From assembly GCF_014898055.3 (NCBI RefSeq), contig NW_023603184.1, positions 115,062,615 through 115,126,614 on the forward strand: a DNA stretch of 64,000 nt, read 5' to 3'. The stretch comes from Talpa occidentalis. Lineage: Eukaryota; Chordata; Mammalia; Eulipotyphla; Talpidae. Both the position numbers and the translations under genes were made by a program. This document shows, piece by piece, positions 40,301-48,591 of this stretch. Numbering within the stretch: the first letter of the stretch is position 1; each line of letters begins with the position of its first letter. The notes under the pieces are model-generated. The model was given only the letters and a program-made list of their open reading frames with translations. It was not told the DNA's origin and did not search any database.

Positions 40301-43300
40301 ACACTTGGTACACAGTCTCCAGAGGAGAAACTCACACCAACAAGCAAACAAGTATGTTTTAGCCATTCACAGTGCAAACTACTTCACCTCCCTACAAAGA
40401 TAAGGTTATCTTTTAGAACTTAGCTATGGAGACAGATGTTTCACCTGTCCTGAAATAGAAAAAATTTTAAAATATACATACCAATTTTTTGCCTCATTGG
40501 ACTTTATGTTGCTCTTTTAGGATGTAGTTTTAATTCATAATACTGATAATACAATAATTTAAAGAGTCAAATACTTCTATAAGTCTTTTCAGGGAAAGCA
40601 TTTCAAGCACCACTGTCATTATTGCTTCAAAGATGATAACCATTCTCAACTGATTTAGCTGGAGTTTTTATTTATCTACATGCCTCTAAGAAATATGCTT
40701 ATATTGCTAATTCTGTATTTCTCATTAGATTTAGGTATTATTAACTGATCTGTTGAAATTGATTTTATAGCTTTTTTCATACCACTACTCCACCCTCAAA
40801 CACACACATACGCACACTTTCTGTCCTCCAGTTACCCCAAATGAGATAAATCTTAAATTGGGTCAGTAGTATCATAACCATGTAATTTCAGTTCATAGCC
40901 AAGCCAGTAGCGATAGATTGTTTGTGACCCACTTTTTGTTTTCTCTAGAATTAATGTTTGCCTTTTTTTTCATTTGCCTAGTTTTCTATTGATTTTTCAC
41001 CCCTACTCTACCCAAGTTGTATAAATCTTCTCTCACTATTTTCAAACACATCATTCTTTTTTGAGTCTTGAAGAAATATTTCCGAGAGGCTCTGATCTGC
41101 TTTTAATTTGGACTGATTATTCTATAAACTGTCAGCACAGAAGGTAGAAGGAATTTACCTGTACCATCATTCTGGGGATTGGTTTCACTTCTAGTGAAAT
41201 AGAGCCCCATGTATTTCCTTTCTTTGGTCACTCCCTTGCTTTGGTGAAGCACATGCTGTTAAGCACGAGAGGCAAATTTAAGATCATGCATGTTTAGAAA
41301 TGTTTCTGTTCTCTCCCACTTGATTATGTATCAAATTCTAGGTTGAAAATTATCTTTTCTTAGAACTTTGAAGATACTCTGTTATTTCATAGTTTCTGGT
41401 TTTTACTAGAAGTCCTAAACCATTCTTGTTATGTATCCTTTATCTCTAATGTGACTTTATTTTCCTCTGAAAACTCATTGAATTCATTTCACAATTTTTT
41501 GATTATCTACATACCAAGTAGCTATTTTAGACAATTGAGATGCATCAGTGAGTAAAATAACAGTCTCTAAGCTTGTAATATGTGCGGTCTAAAAAAGAAG
41601 TTATAGACAACAAACAGTATTAAATAAGCAAGGTAGGTAATATTTTAGAAGGTAAGAATTATGGGAGGAGAAATAAAGAATGAAGGGGAATAAAGGTAGA
41701 TAGAATTCATCGTGCCATTTTAAATAGAAAATTTACAGTTGGTTTTTGACTTTTCCTCATAGGTGAAATATGGGGCCCCTAGAAGGTTTTGATCAGAGAA
41801 GCAGTTAAGCATAAATTACTTCTTAGTCTTCATTTTTTCAGTTCTTTTTATGGAATTCCTTTTATTTAGTACTAGACTTCTAGAATGGTACTCTGATTTT
41901 CTTTTTTTTTCCTGTTCCCTGGGTGATTCTTCATCTTTTCCATATTTTTTCCCCCTTTTCTTTCTTGCATGGTAGAATACCATCATTTTTCATTTTCACC
42001 CTATTTTGGTCTCATTCTAGAAGTTTTCGCCAAAGTCTGGTGATTCTTGGCTGTCTGCTCTTACTTAAAAGTGAACAAAAGCCACTTGGAAGTTCTCCGC
42101 CTTGGTGTGGTACTCGTCCCCTGCCTCCAGTTCCTGGCTATTTTGAGAATGTTACCAAGTCATTATTTTTAGTTTGTTTTTTTTTCTCAGACAAAATTCT
42201 TCTACAGTCTTACCTGAAGGAGTCTTGACCTAGCTGCCAGTGTTCTAAGAAGCATGCTCTATGAAGTACAGCTGCTTTGAGTTGTGCAGACACTACCCTC
42301 ACTCCCCAAGCAGTCCAGTATAAAGACTTGTTTCAGGGCCTCCCCTGGTGACGCAGCAGTTGAGCGCTGGGCTGCCCAGCAGCCTCTGCAGCGCCGGTTC
42401 GTTCCCCAACCACCGGTGAGGGTCCCACCAAAAAAAAAAAAAAAGACTTGTTTCAATCACCAAAGAATATACTTCTTTCTAGCCCACTCCTTGGGCTGAG
42501 GTGATGGGGGAATCTGAGTGTTCTTGAAATAGACTTTCAACCAAGATACCTGTTGTTTTTCTATGCTCTTCACAAGGGTACTATTAGTACCAATTCTTGA
42601 ATATTTGTGGGTCCTACAATCTAAACTGGGATGCTTCTTGGCTTTCTTCACAGCCAGCTTAGAATTTTGCTTTCTCAGGTCTGCTAAGTTAATTTACCCT
42701 TTCAACCTGTTTTCTATCTTATATTTTACCTATTCGCTTTATCACTGAGTTTACTCCTTTTGAAAACCCTTCCTGTCAGTTACAGGATTTTGAGGGAGAA
42801 GCAGTGGGAACTGCCTGTTTGTTTTGTTTTATCTAAGTGTCCATGTTAGCTTCTCCCATAGTAAGTGACTACCCGGCCTCAGTTGCTCTATCTATAAAAT
42901 AAACAAATCACACTAGGCAATTTCTGTAGTTTATTTGATCCCTGACATTTTGTGACTCTATAGTACTTTGGAGTCAAATGCAATTGCTCCTTTTCATTGA
43001 AGTAATTTATTTCCCCATTTCTTTCAAATTCTTATAGTTACTAGCAGAAGAAAGCCTTCCTACGACCCCATTTTATTTCATACTGGGAAAGCACAGGCAA
43101 CAGCAGAATGAAAAATTAAGTGAAGCTTTGGAGAATGAACTGGTACAGTTACCCTTAACAGAAAACATACCTGCAATAAATGAGGTAAGTGATTAGATTA
43201 AATAAATAAAAGCACCTTAACTTTTTTATCAATATATCTGTAACAAATAACTTTTGAATAATCTGTATACTACGCCAATTTTAATACCCAAACCAAAGTA

Positions 43301-44139
43301 GTATAAATTTACAATTTCAGATTATTTTGACCTGGGAGGGGTGGTTGGTTATACAAAAGTTGGAAAGTAGGCATAGATTTTCCTTTGGTTTGGTTTTCTG
43401 TAGGAATGATTTTTGTGTTCTGCTAAGGCATTTTACTTCAGTATATGAAGCCCTGGTTTTTTTTATTTTTATTCTAGCTTCTTCACACTCCAGCCCATGT
43501 ATTGCCATCTGCTTCTTTCCTGTGTTCCATGTTTGTAAATTCATTGCTGCTCTCTAAAGAGACTAAAAGGTAAAGCAGTTCTTAAAATGTTTGCGTATTC
43601 TGTTTTGGGGAAACGAGATGGTTTGTGTTAGCCTTTATTATAGTAATGTACATATGAAACTGTTTTCAGTTTTAACATGTAGTCATAGGATAGAGGAAAA
43701 CTAACATCAGAGATCTTTTGTGAGTGTTTTAAGGATTTGATGTACTATTTGAAATTACATTCATAAATTCACCATAATCTTAAAGTACACTCAGTGTACT
43801 TTGTTCATAACATTTCTACATAGGTGTCTTAAGTTAGGAAGTTATTTTGATGTGCATTTTTAATGGTTTATGTATGTGCATATATATGTATATATTTAAA
43901 ATTATATAACAAGTTATATATATAACTATTTTTTAAGTGCTGAAGAAATTCCTGAAGAAGACATGGAAGAAGAAAAAGAAAGTGATGATTCAGATGAAGA
44001 AAATGACTCCACAGAAAACTTTCAGGAAACAAGTAACACAGAAATGGAAGAAGATGTTATACACCAGCTGTCAAAGTCTGAAGAAAAAGAACTGAGAAAA
44101 TTCAGGAAAATAGACTACAGCTGGATAACAGCTCTTTAA
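19200..44139 (+). CDS. WDR75: WDR75 (UTP17), WD-repeat nucleolar protein, 21 coding exons
   Basis: Joined coding exons: 19200-19285, 23031-23160, 24801-24866, 26026-26116, 26780-26904, 27700-27770, 28719-28838, 29603-29691, 30783-30941, 31766-31825, 31916-32031, 33324-33499, 34557-34714, 35160-35340, 36189-36283, 37058-37153, 39620-39789, 40292-40351, 43038-43184, 43478-43569, 43938-44139. They translate without a stop to 829 residues, close to the about 830 of human WDR75. All introns start GT and end AG, and phases match at every junction. The protein begins MVEEESLRVVRCGGSEL. WD-type blade ends are visible as DGTIKLWDY (about 81-89), DGKIRLW (about 224-230), DGHFKVW, VTIWDSETWELKR and NGILCCWNL. 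The C-terminus is acidic (EEDMEEEKESDDSDEEND) and ends KIDYSWITAL. Known role: WDR75 is the UTP17 member of the t-UTP/UTP-A part of the small-subunit processome; it acts in the nucleolus in pre-18S rRNA processing and supports Pol I transcription. The start ATG has A at -3 and G at +4. No frameshift or missing exon was seen, so the gene looks functional. Confidence 0.97.
19865..19995 (-). mobile_element. MIR relic in WDR75 intron 1
   Basis: TCTGTAAAATAGCAGTAATA, TTTCATAGGGATTTTGGAAG and TTGGCACTTAATGGTTCAGT follow an antisense MIR. Confidence 0.7.
21535..21802 (+). mobile_element. tRNA-derived SINE, copy 8 (type B), WDR75 intron 1
   Basis: Nearly intact type B copy: GGTGGCGCAGCGGTTGAGCG (A box), GGTTCGATCCCC (B box), tail GCTTCTGACTGTACCCAGTG. 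Flanks AGAAAATAAAAGCAG and AGAAAAGAAAAGCAG form a one-mismatch TSD (ends 21534 and 21817). Confidence 0.92.
21940..22245 (+). mobile_element. L2 relic, WDR75 intron 1
   Basis: CAAAACCTTTAACAGCCTTC, TTTCAGGGCCTTCCCTGATC and CATCCTTCAAAGCCTCATTT match the conserved 3' part of L2 in sense. Confidence 0.75.
22246..23030. other. rest of WDR75 intron 1
   Basis: No supported repeat or gene apart from a T-rich tract at about 22660-22681. Antisense frames here are chance. Confidence 0.5.
23031..23160 (+). CDS. WDR75: WDR75 exon 2
   Basis: Residues 29-72, including YIFCVSGDFVKVYSTTTEEC and LQGHRNLVTGIQLNPNNH, the first beta-propeller blade with its GH element. Acceptor TTTTTTGCAG, donor CAG|GTGTCA. 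Ends in phase 0. Confidence 0.97.
23161..24800. other. WDR75 intron 2, nothing recognised
   Basis: AT-rich. A 129-codon plus-strand frame (23175-23564) lies wholly inside the intron and shows no domain. Confidence 0.5.
24801..24866 (+). CDS. WDR75: WDR75 exon 3
   Basis: Residues 73-94, with the WD-type end SLDGTIKLWDYIDG. Acceptor CTTTGTAG, donor AAG|GTATGT. Phase 0 at both ends (66 nt), so skipping it would keep the frame. Confidence 0.97.
25530..25875 (-). mobile_element. old L1M fragment, antisense, WDR75 intron 3
   Basis: TTAATTGTGGTATAACTGGC, AGCAACTTTCAAATATGCCA and TCACCATGTTGCACACTGTA match antisense old L1 3' sequence. Confidence 0.8.
25876..25990 (+). mobile_element. old mammalian-wide repeat (L2/MIR-like)
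   Basis: GGCCAAGTACTCTTCTAATG followed by TTGGGGATATAGCAGTGAAC and AACAAAACAAATAAAATTCA is a common ancient repeat signature. Family not fixed. Confidence 0.55.
26026..26116 (+). CDS. WDR75: WDR75 exon 4
   Basis: Residues 95-124 (TFIVGQKLHALFTLACAEDS...NNEKP) and one base of codon 125. The acceptor has a strong T/C tract ending CCCCCCAG; donor CAG|GTATAG. Confidence 0.96.
26780..26904 (+). CDS. WDR75: WDR75 exon 5
   Basis: Residues 125-166 (DVFQLASMKLPKSSSQ...KCIAFGSE). Acceptor TTTTGGCTAG, donor GAG|GTAAAA. Ends in phase 0. Confidence 0.96.
27360..27629 (-). mobile_element. tRNA-derived SINE, copy 9 (type A), WDR75 intron 5
   Basis: Antisense full-length copy: AAGATTTATTTATGCATACA tail at left, GCGCCACCGGGGAGGCCC head at right. 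TSD TGATTAGAAT at 27350-27359 and 27630-27639. Confidence 0.92.
27700..27770 (+). CDS. WDR75: WDR75 exon 6
   Basis: Residues 167-189 (GEYVAAVRDFYLSVYFFKKKTTS) and two bases of codon 190. An antisense SINE ends only about 70 bp upstream of the acceptor; it does not touch the splice site. Donor AAG|GTAAGA. Confidence 0.96.
27771..28718. other. WDR75 intron 6, nothing recognised
   Basis: AT-rich intron without a supported repeat. A faint MIR-like stretch at 28150-28250 is too decayed to call. Confidence 0.45.
28719..28838 (+). CDS. WDR75: WDR75 exon 7
   Basis: Residues 190-229, with the blade FTCVACHPKEDCIATGHKDG and KIRLW. The Trp codon is split TG|G across the intron. Acceptor TTTTTCTTCTAG, donor ATG|GTCAGT. 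Confidence 0.97.
29385..29585 (-). mobile_element. old L1 fragment, antisense, WDR75 intron 7
   Basis: CCCTTTCGGTAACCATTAAT, ACTAAGTATAATATCCTGTA and GATTCGTCCATTTGTTGCAA match antisense L1. It ends about 18 bp before exon 8. Confidence 0.75.
29603..29691 (+). CDS. WDR75: WDR75 exon 8
   Basis: Residues 230-259 (WRNFDDDKKYTYTCLHWHHD...FSVT) and one base of codon 260. An antisense L1M fragment ends about 20 bp upstream, so the branch-point region may be partly repeat-derived. Donor CAG|GTAAGT. Confidence 0.96.
30050..30172 (+). mobile_element. MIR relic, WDR75 intron 8
   Basis: CCTATGAAGTAGGTAATCAT, CATTTTATAGATGAAGAAGT and GCCTATGGTCATGACTAGTA match sense MIR. Confidence 0.75.
30177..30447 (-). 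mobile_element. tRNA-derived SINE, copy 10 (type A), WDR75 intron 8
   Basis: Antisense full-length copy: AAGATTTATTTATTTATGCA at left, TTGTGCCACCAGGAAGGCCC at right. Flanks share only CATCT, so the TSD is weak. Confidence 0.9.
30783..30941 (+). CDS. WDR75: WDR75 exon 9
   Basis: Residues 260-312 (GTSLLSGGRESVLVEWRDAT...FCTSHSDN) and one base of codon 313. It contains the WD-type end VLVEWRD. The acceptor lies in a purine-rich stretch (AATGAGAAG|GCACC) with its pyrimidine tract further upstream (CTCTTTTTTCCTTTT); the assignment rests on frame and protein continuity. Confidence 0.94.
30942..31765. other. WDR75 intron 9, nothing recognised
   Basis: No supported repeat. A T/G-rich tract lies at 31660-31720. 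Confidence 0.45.
31766..31825 (+). CDS. WDR75: WDR75 exon 10
   Basis: Residues 313-332 (KIIVIHRNLEASAVIQGLVK) and one base of codon 333. Acceptor TTTTTTACCCTCAG. Separated from exon 11 by the shortest intron, only 90 bp. Confidence 0.96.
31916..32031 (+). CDS. WDR75: WDR75 exon 11
   Basis: Residues 333-371 (DSNIFTGLMIDPRTKALVLN...QSDKQLYN). Acceptor CTCCTTTTGCAG, donor AAT|GTAAGA. Phase 0 end. Confidence 0.97.
32339..32612 (+). mobile_element. tRNA-derived SINE, copy 11 (type A), WDR75 intron 11
   Basis: Head GAGGCCTCCCTGGTGGCACG, tail CTGTACCCCGGTTCTTGTAT; ends in a short (AT)n run at 32609-32627. No clear TSD. Confidence 0.9.
32628..33323. other. rest of WDR75 intron 11
   Basis: AT-rich. 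A short L2-like end (GTAAGCACTTAGTACATGTT, about 32838) is the only repeat hint. Confidence 0.45.
33324..33499 (+). CDS. WDR75: WDR75 exon 12
   Basis: Residues 372-429 (LDIIQQEYINDYGLIQIELT...MKLWTYNKKTQ) and two bases of codon 430. Follows a long T tract and CACATCAG; donor AGG|GTAATA. Confidence 0.97.
33895..34065 (+). mobile_element. MIR relic, WDR75 intron 12
   Basis: TTTCTGTGTGCCAGGAACTA, TATTACAGATGAGGAAACAG and ACCCAGAGGTATTAATTATG match sense MIR in order. Confidence 0.85.
34557..34714 (+). CDS. WDR75: WDR75 exon 13
   Basis: Residues 430-482, with HEDHITALCFCNTQ, the WD-type end ASKDGHFKVWILTDD and one base of codon 483. Acceptor TTCCTACTAG, donor ACA|GTAAGT. Confidence 0.97.
34715..35159. 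other. WDR75 intron 13, nothing recognised
   Basis: 445 bp without a supported repeat or gene. Confidence 0.5.
35160..35340 (+). CDS. WDR75: WDR75 exon 14
   Basis: Residues 483-542 (KNAVGWTCDFVGSYHKYQAT...VTIWDSETWELKRTFCQRAGKI) and two bases of codon 543: one full blade. The longest internal coding exon. Acceptor ACTTCCACAG, donor AA|GTAAGT. Confidence 0.97.
35341..36188. other. WDR75 intron 14, nothing recognised
   Basis: AT-rich, no supported repeat. Confidence 0.5.
36189..36283 (+). CDS. WDR75: WDR75 exon 15
   Basis: Residues 543-574 (KHLCFGRLTCSKYLVGTTEN...CCWNLLSCA) and one base of codon 575; blade end ILCCWNL. Acceptor TTTTAATCTAG, donor CAT|GTAAGT. Confidence 0.96.
36284..37057. 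other. WDR75 intron 15, nothing recognised
   Basis: Overlapping frames of 81-106 codons occur on both strands at 36618-36985, with no domain and inside an intron. Confidence 0.5.
37058..37153 (+). CDS. WDR75: WDR75 exon 16
   Basis: Residues 575-606 (LEWSTKLNIRVLESDPNSET...QTSVGSD) and one base of codon 607. Acceptor TTTTCTTCCTAG, donor ACT|GTAAGT. Intron 16 (2466 bp) is filled with antisense old L1. Confidence 0.96.
37190..38015 (-). mobile_element. old L1M ORF2 fragment, antisense, WDR75 intron 16
   Basis: TCTGGTAACCACCAGTATGT, TAATTGGATTATTTGTTAAT and CCAGTTTTCTTAGCAACATT give the antisense order of the L1 ORF2 3' half. Confidence 0.85.
38020..38975 (-). mobile_element. probable L1M 5'-region, antisense, WDR75 intron 16
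   Basis: TTTAATAAACAGATGAGCCG, CAGTGTGGTTTTCTTGTTTG and GGTGACTCATCTCTCAGATG resemble old L1 5' UTR sequence in reverse. With the fragment to the left this could be one internally deleted element. Recognition is from memory of old repeats. Confidence 0.5.
38976..39619. other. rest of WDR75 intron 16
   Basis: No supported gene. An L2-like end (TTGGCACATCAGCGGGCACC, about 39449) is the only hint. Confidence 0.4.
39620..39789 (+). CDS. WDR75: WDR75 exon 17
   Basis: Residues 607-663 (LFVFKPSEPRPLYIQKNISR...FYFLTKSQ), after the last clear WD blade. Acceptor TTTTCCCTTTAG, donor CAG|GTAACA. Phase 0 end. Confidence 0.97.
39790..40291. other. WDR75 intron 17
   Basis: AT-rich with a 27-bp tandem duplication at 40071-40122. 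No repeat family recognised. Confidence 0.5.
40292..40351 (+). CDS. WDR75: WDR75 exon 18
   Basis: Residues 664-683 (SLLTLGTQSPEEKLTPTSKQ). 60 nt, phase 0 at both ends. Acceptor CTCTTTTCAG, donor CAA|GTATGT. Confidence 0.96.
40980..41475. mobile_element. ancient repeat-like stretch, WDR75 intron 18
   Basis: GATCTGCTTTTAATTTGGAC, AGCACAGAAGGTAGAAGGAA and ATCATTCTGGGGATTGGTTT recall an old mammalian repeat. Family and orientation uncertain. Confidence 0.35.
41500..41700 (+). mobile_element. old mammalian-wide repeat (L2/MIR-like), WDR75 intron 18
   Basis: ACCAAGTAGCTATTTTAGAC, TGAGATGCATCAGTGAGTAA and TATAGACAACAAACAGTATT parallel the repeat at 25876-25990. Confidence 0.45.
42336..42441 (+). 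mobile_element. head-only SINE, copy 12 (type B head), WDR75 intron 18
   Basis: Only the tRNA-related head and the following GGTGAGGGTCCCACC are present, then a pure A tract. The 170-bp body and tail are missing. An exact 14-bp TSD (AAAGACTTGTTTCA) at 42322-42335 and 42442-42455 shows that the short form was inserted as such. Confidence 0.93.
42456..43037. other. rest of WDR75 intron 18
   Basis: Mixed sequence; a MIR-like antisense stretch at about 42855-42945 (CCCGGCCTCAGTTGCTCTAT). No gene. Confidence 0.4.
43038..43184 (+). CDS. WDR75: WDR75 exon 19
   Basis: Residues 684-732 (LLAEESLPTTPFYFILGKHR...LTENIPAINE). 147 nt, phase 0 at both ends. Acceptor AATTCTTATAG, donor GAG|GTAAGT. Confidence 0.97.
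43478..43569 (+). CDS. WDR75: WDR75 exon 20
   Basis: Residues 733-762 (LLHTPAHVLPSASFLCSMFV...KETK) and two bases of codon 763. Acceptor TTTATTCTAG, donor AAG|GTAAAG. Confidence 0.96.
43570..43937. other. WDR75 intron 20, nothing recognised
   Basis: 368 bp, ends in an AT-rich TATATATAACTATTTTTTAAG acceptor region. Confidence 0.5.
43938..44139 (+). CDS. WDR75: WDR75 exon 21 (terminal coding part)
   Basis: Residues 763-829 and the TAA stop (44137-44139). Encodes the acidic tail (EEIPEEDMEEEKESDDSDEE) and the basic end ELRKFRKIDYSWITAL. The acceptor TATTTTTTAAG has a weak, AT-rich tract. Confidence 0.96.
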
Positions 44140-44262
44140 GCCTTGGTGATAGAAAGGAATTCTTGCACTTTTATTTTTTTATTGTATGTTGATACTCTCA
44201 AAACATCTATTTTAATGTTATTTCTGTTCTTTAAATATTAAATAGCTTTTACTTTTTAAATA
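44140..44262 (+). terminator. WDR75: WDR75 3' UTR with ATTAAA poly(A) signal
   Basis: No AATAAA lies close to the stop. The variant signal ATTAAA is at 44237-44242, about 100 bp after the TAA, in a T-rich setting. The cleavage site is inferred to lie 15-25 bp further on. Confidence 0.6.
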
Positions 44263-45460
44263 ACTGGTAATATGAAAATATTTTTGAATCATTTATTAGC
44301 CTTATAAAATAGCTAGATTTTCTTCACCAGTGATACAGCAGAAGTGGGACTTGAACTTAGACAGCACAGGTCTCCATAATTGCAGTTTGGAGTTACAACA
44401 GTTGGAAAATCAAGCTTTTTTTGATAATACTGTTATTGAGATACATTTGGTATCCAAATGTGACCCAAAGTGATGTGAGTTCTTTATCCTTTTTAGTATA
44501 TATTTATTTCTGTTAGAAAAATAATTTGATTATGTGGTGGTCTACAGGTCCCATTGGTGATATCATAATATGGGCTGTCTAAATTCTGAAAAATTATAAA
44601 TTCAAGTCATCTGGGCCAAGCCTTCCAGATCAGGGCTTGTCTACAATACTTGCAAAAATAAATTACATGACATCCTTGGAAGATAAGAGCTGTATTATAC
44701 CATCAAAATTATGGCTACCTATACCGAGTTAAAGAGCAGCTACTTTTTTAACCAAAGTCCCACTGATACATGGCAAACCCAATGTGAAATGGGGTAGCCC
44801 GAGTATAGGTCCTCACCTGCACGCTTAAAAGGGACTTACATAGTGAGACTTAACTGCAGGCATACACAGAAAGGTTAGCAGAGAAGGTTTAATTACCAAA
44901 AAAGGGGAAATGAAGAAAGGAATAACTCAGGGAGAAAGAGAGAGAAATTGGTGAATGCATCCTACCAGTTCTGCTAAGCTGGGATATCAATAGCACACTG
45001 AGAGCCAGCAAAAACCAAGGGACCATCCCCCCCAACTCCCAGGGCCCACATGTCTGGTTATATATCAAGCCTGACTGTTTAACTCCACTCTGAGTTCCCA
45101 GCAATCCTCCCTTCAGTGGTGATGACATTATGGGATCTGGAATCCTTGGTTTCTTGGATCTCTTTGGTATGGGGTGAGGGTGGGGTCCATAAAATCTGTG
45201 TTTGTGGAGTTCATTCAGGACATTCCCCCAACACCATTGGTAATAAAGAATCCAACTCTCCTCTTTTATGTTTCAGTGGTGCAGTTCTTACATTTTATAG
45301 TACTTGGGGTTTTTCTGTTACATAGTTCCATAAAGTTTACATTAAAAAGTTAACTGTAAAGTGTACCAATCATAAGAGCACATTTCAATGAATGTTCACA
45401 TAGTTATTACAAAAGGCTTTATAGTATTTGAGTCAGTATCTAAGTAAGCATAGTTTCTTA
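44263..45460. other. intergenic DNA after WDR75
   Basis: A faint sense MIR (44285-44395; GGGACTTGAACTTAGACAGC). The stretch 44700-45320 looks like an old LTR or other repeat but I cannot name it. No gene supported. Confidence 0.4.
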
Positions 45461-45760
45461 AATAAGATTGAGAAATAACCAGAAGCAATACAAATTTAAA
45501 CCATGTCATTCAGTTGTTTTTAATATACTTAAATTATGCACGTCACAATTTACATTTTTATCAACCCCAAAATGCAACATAAGTTATTCCTTGTTTCTCC
45601 CAACCTACCCTAAGCAAACACTAATATTTTTGTCTTTATAGATTTGCCTGCTCTGTATATTTTATATGAAGGAATCATATATTATATGGTCTTCTGTGAC
45701 TGGTTTCTTTCACTTAGCATCCATGCTGTAAGTGTGTATCAGTACTACATTTTTTTTTTA
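45461..45760 (-). mobile_element. old L1 fragment, antisense
   Basis: TATAGATTTGCCTGCTCTGT, TATATGAAGGAATCATATAT and TTTCTTTCACTTAGCATCCA match antisense old L1. Confidence 0.75.
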
Positions 45761-48370
45761 TTTTTATTTCTTATAGCTATATTTTTAGAATAGCAATGAG
45801 TCACTCAATAACTTTGTTTAATCTGTTTAAAGACCCATGAGACAATTGTGCAAATCAGATGTGCACATTATTTACATTATAGGGGGCATAAGTTTTTCCA
45901 CAGCCTGATCCATTAAAATTGGGTCCCTTTTTACAGATAGTTTCTGAGACCAGCCTTTGAAAGTTATTCAGATCCCAGGAGGACTCTAGCTCTCTGCTTT
46001 CCTGACTCTTTCTGGTAAATTAGCCAATTTATAGTTTAACTTACTCTCCTGGAGCTACTTAAATGCTCTTAATTGTCTACCACCACAATCTCCATTGTTC
46101 TCAAGCACACCCTTAGGCTTGAACTCCACTGTATTTCAAACATCACTGCTCCTAAGGACACCTTCTTGCCCGTAGGCTACATCTCACAACCACAGCTTAA
46201 GAACAGGGCAGGCCTTTTGTTCTCTTAAAATGAGTAGACACAATAACCTTTGGTCTTCGTTTTTCCTGGCATGAACCTCTGTCCTATGAGCAAGTGTTCA
46301 AGGCAAGCAGGGCTCCAGTACTCAGTCAGCTGTACTTGGGATAGAGCTTGATTTTAGAGGGAGGGAAATTTCCAGTCTCTAAACTATACTTGAAGCATGG
46401 AAATGTTGGCAGCCCTAACCTGGTTGCTGAGGGAAGAAAAAGACCTGTCTTAAAGGCCACACCTCAGACTAGGTTGGGCTGGAAAAGGAAGGACCAGCTT
46501 AAGAGTCAGAGTCTCATACTTCTTGCTATTACTTACATTTTTTTTTTTTATTAAATATCTGTTATATGTCAGGACCATTTCTGGAGATTTTGAATGGTTG
46601 TTTCATAAATTTCTTAGTTGTTCTGAGGAACATCCTCATTCTGCATTTCTAGAACTCCTTTTCTGCCTTGACCTTTTTTTCCCCCTACCTGTGCACAATT
46701 TACTGAAGAAATCAAGTTTTTCCTGTAAAGTTTCTCAGATTTTGCAGATTGCTCAGATGATGTATCACACAAGACCCTATTCACAGTAGTGGTGAGCCTT
46801 ATCTAGAGTAACCCCATCCAGCAGAATTATAAAGCAAGTCCTTGTATAATTTAAAATTCTCTAATGAAATCAGATGAATATACCAAAGATTTTATATCAA
46901 ACTCCAAAATTAGACATTTTGTTAAACTCCATGTATCTAAAATATTATTTGAACATGTGATTAATACTTAAGATAGTTTACATTATCTTACCCCATACTG
47001 CCTTCAAATTCCAGTGTGAATTTTATACTTAAGGCACATCTCAGTTTAGACTGCCCACATTCCTCGTGCTCAGTAGTAGCTACATGTGATTGCTGGCTAC
47101 CATTCTGAGCATTTTTAATGTAAAAGCTATGTTAACTTGAAAAGTTTTTTAAAAGATGTGTTAACCTCCATATTGTTCTAATCTCCCCCATGGCTGAGGC
47201 ACAGTGATACAGTTAAAAATAAATTTTATAAGTTATTTTGCCATGTGCAAACACTGACCAAGTAAACCTCTAAGATTAAGTAGTTTTTGTAGTTGTGTAT
47301 GAAAGGTTTCATACTTTGCAATCAAAAAATTAAATTTAGAACGTCTTTTTAAAATAGGGGTTATTAAATAATCTGGATAATCATTTTCAAGAGTGGATTC
47401 AATTTTTCTAAACTAGTTGGTCACCCTTACCAAACAAAACATGCCAGCCTTACTAGGAAGAGTTAGGATTCTATCTCTGACACTGTTTTTTCCCCGAAAG
47501 GCAACTGTACAGATAAAAGGGGAATGGTCACCCTGTAACAGGGTGGTCCCCAGGAAAGGGGGAGGTTCTAGGTTTCCTGCCCCACCAAGGGAGGGTGGAG
47601 CCAAGCAGAGAGAGAAGCGGCTGCAGAGGAGACTGAGGAAGGAAGGAAGCAGGATGGAGCCAGAAGGATCCCTGGAGGAGGCACATGGAGCCGAGAGACA
47701 CGTGAAGTTACTGCACTTGGCTTTTGGTCGTGGACTGGTTGACACAGATGTAGGTGAGAGACCCATGGGGAGGTGACCATGGTGGTTTTTGTCTTGCTTT
47801 AGATTTTGCTCTTTTCCCTCCAGACTTGTCTTGTTTCTGATCATTTTCTGTGGGTCCCCACTGGAAGATGCTTTAAACTTGGGGCAGGCTTTGGGGGCTT
47901 GATCTAGGCCAATCCCATTTGGAAGGACAAAGTTTGTTTTGTAAACCTGTCTTAAGTAACAATCCCATAAAGACTACTCACCCTCTACCCTTCCTTAGCT
48001 AATTTGTCAAGGCATGAACCTTTTGCTTGGTGCTCTCACTAGTACAGCCTGTACTTAAGGAAGTATACCATCTGGACCTCTCTGGGGAATGGTCCACAGA
48101 TACCTTGCACCATGCATTTCACACACATCACTGTTCACAACCAAGTTTTTACCACAGTTTGACAAAGTGAAGGAAGTGATGCCAGAGAGAGAAAGAAAAT
48201 CATATCTATATTGATATGCTAACAAGAAGTGGGGCTAAGACATGAACCTCTCCCCTTCTGTCAAATCCCAAATCCTGGGTTCTCTCTAAAATAACACATC
48301 TACTCACAGACACCTGAAACAGCATTACAAAGGTGTTCTTGGGGAAGAACTGTGCTAAGATACAAACAGA
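45761..48370. other. intergenic DNA, no supported gene
   Basis: A GC-rich patch at 47530-47780 has open frames of 119-143 codons on both strands, without a domain. It contains CACCCTGTAACAGGGTG, a short palindrome. It may be part of an old LTR; not assigned. Confidence 0.4.
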
Positions 48371-48379
48371 ATAGACAGT

Positions 48380-48500
48380 CCAGATTAGGGCTAGTCTGTT
48401 GCTGGCAAGAGCTAGCTAGCTCTATGACCTGGTTAAAATCCTTTAGTCTGAGATTTAGCCCCATCATGACTGTAAAATGAAGTGTTCCATCCCTATGCAA
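48380..48500 (-). mobile_element. MIR relic
   Basis: CTCTATGACCTGGTTAAAAT, CCTTTAGTCTGAGATTTAGC and GACTGTAAAATGAAGTGTTC follow antisense MIR. Confidence 0.65.
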
Positions 48501-48591
48501 ATGGGTTGTACCGTCTAACTAATATCATTGTTTCAACTAAAGGGAGGTGTTAAAATTTGTATATTGTGCAAAATTATGCACTTGATTTTGT

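Noticed and set aside
47413..47844. Open frames of 119 and 143 codons on opposite strands
   Set aside because: Chance openness in a GC-rich patch; no domain, no splice context, both strands equally open.
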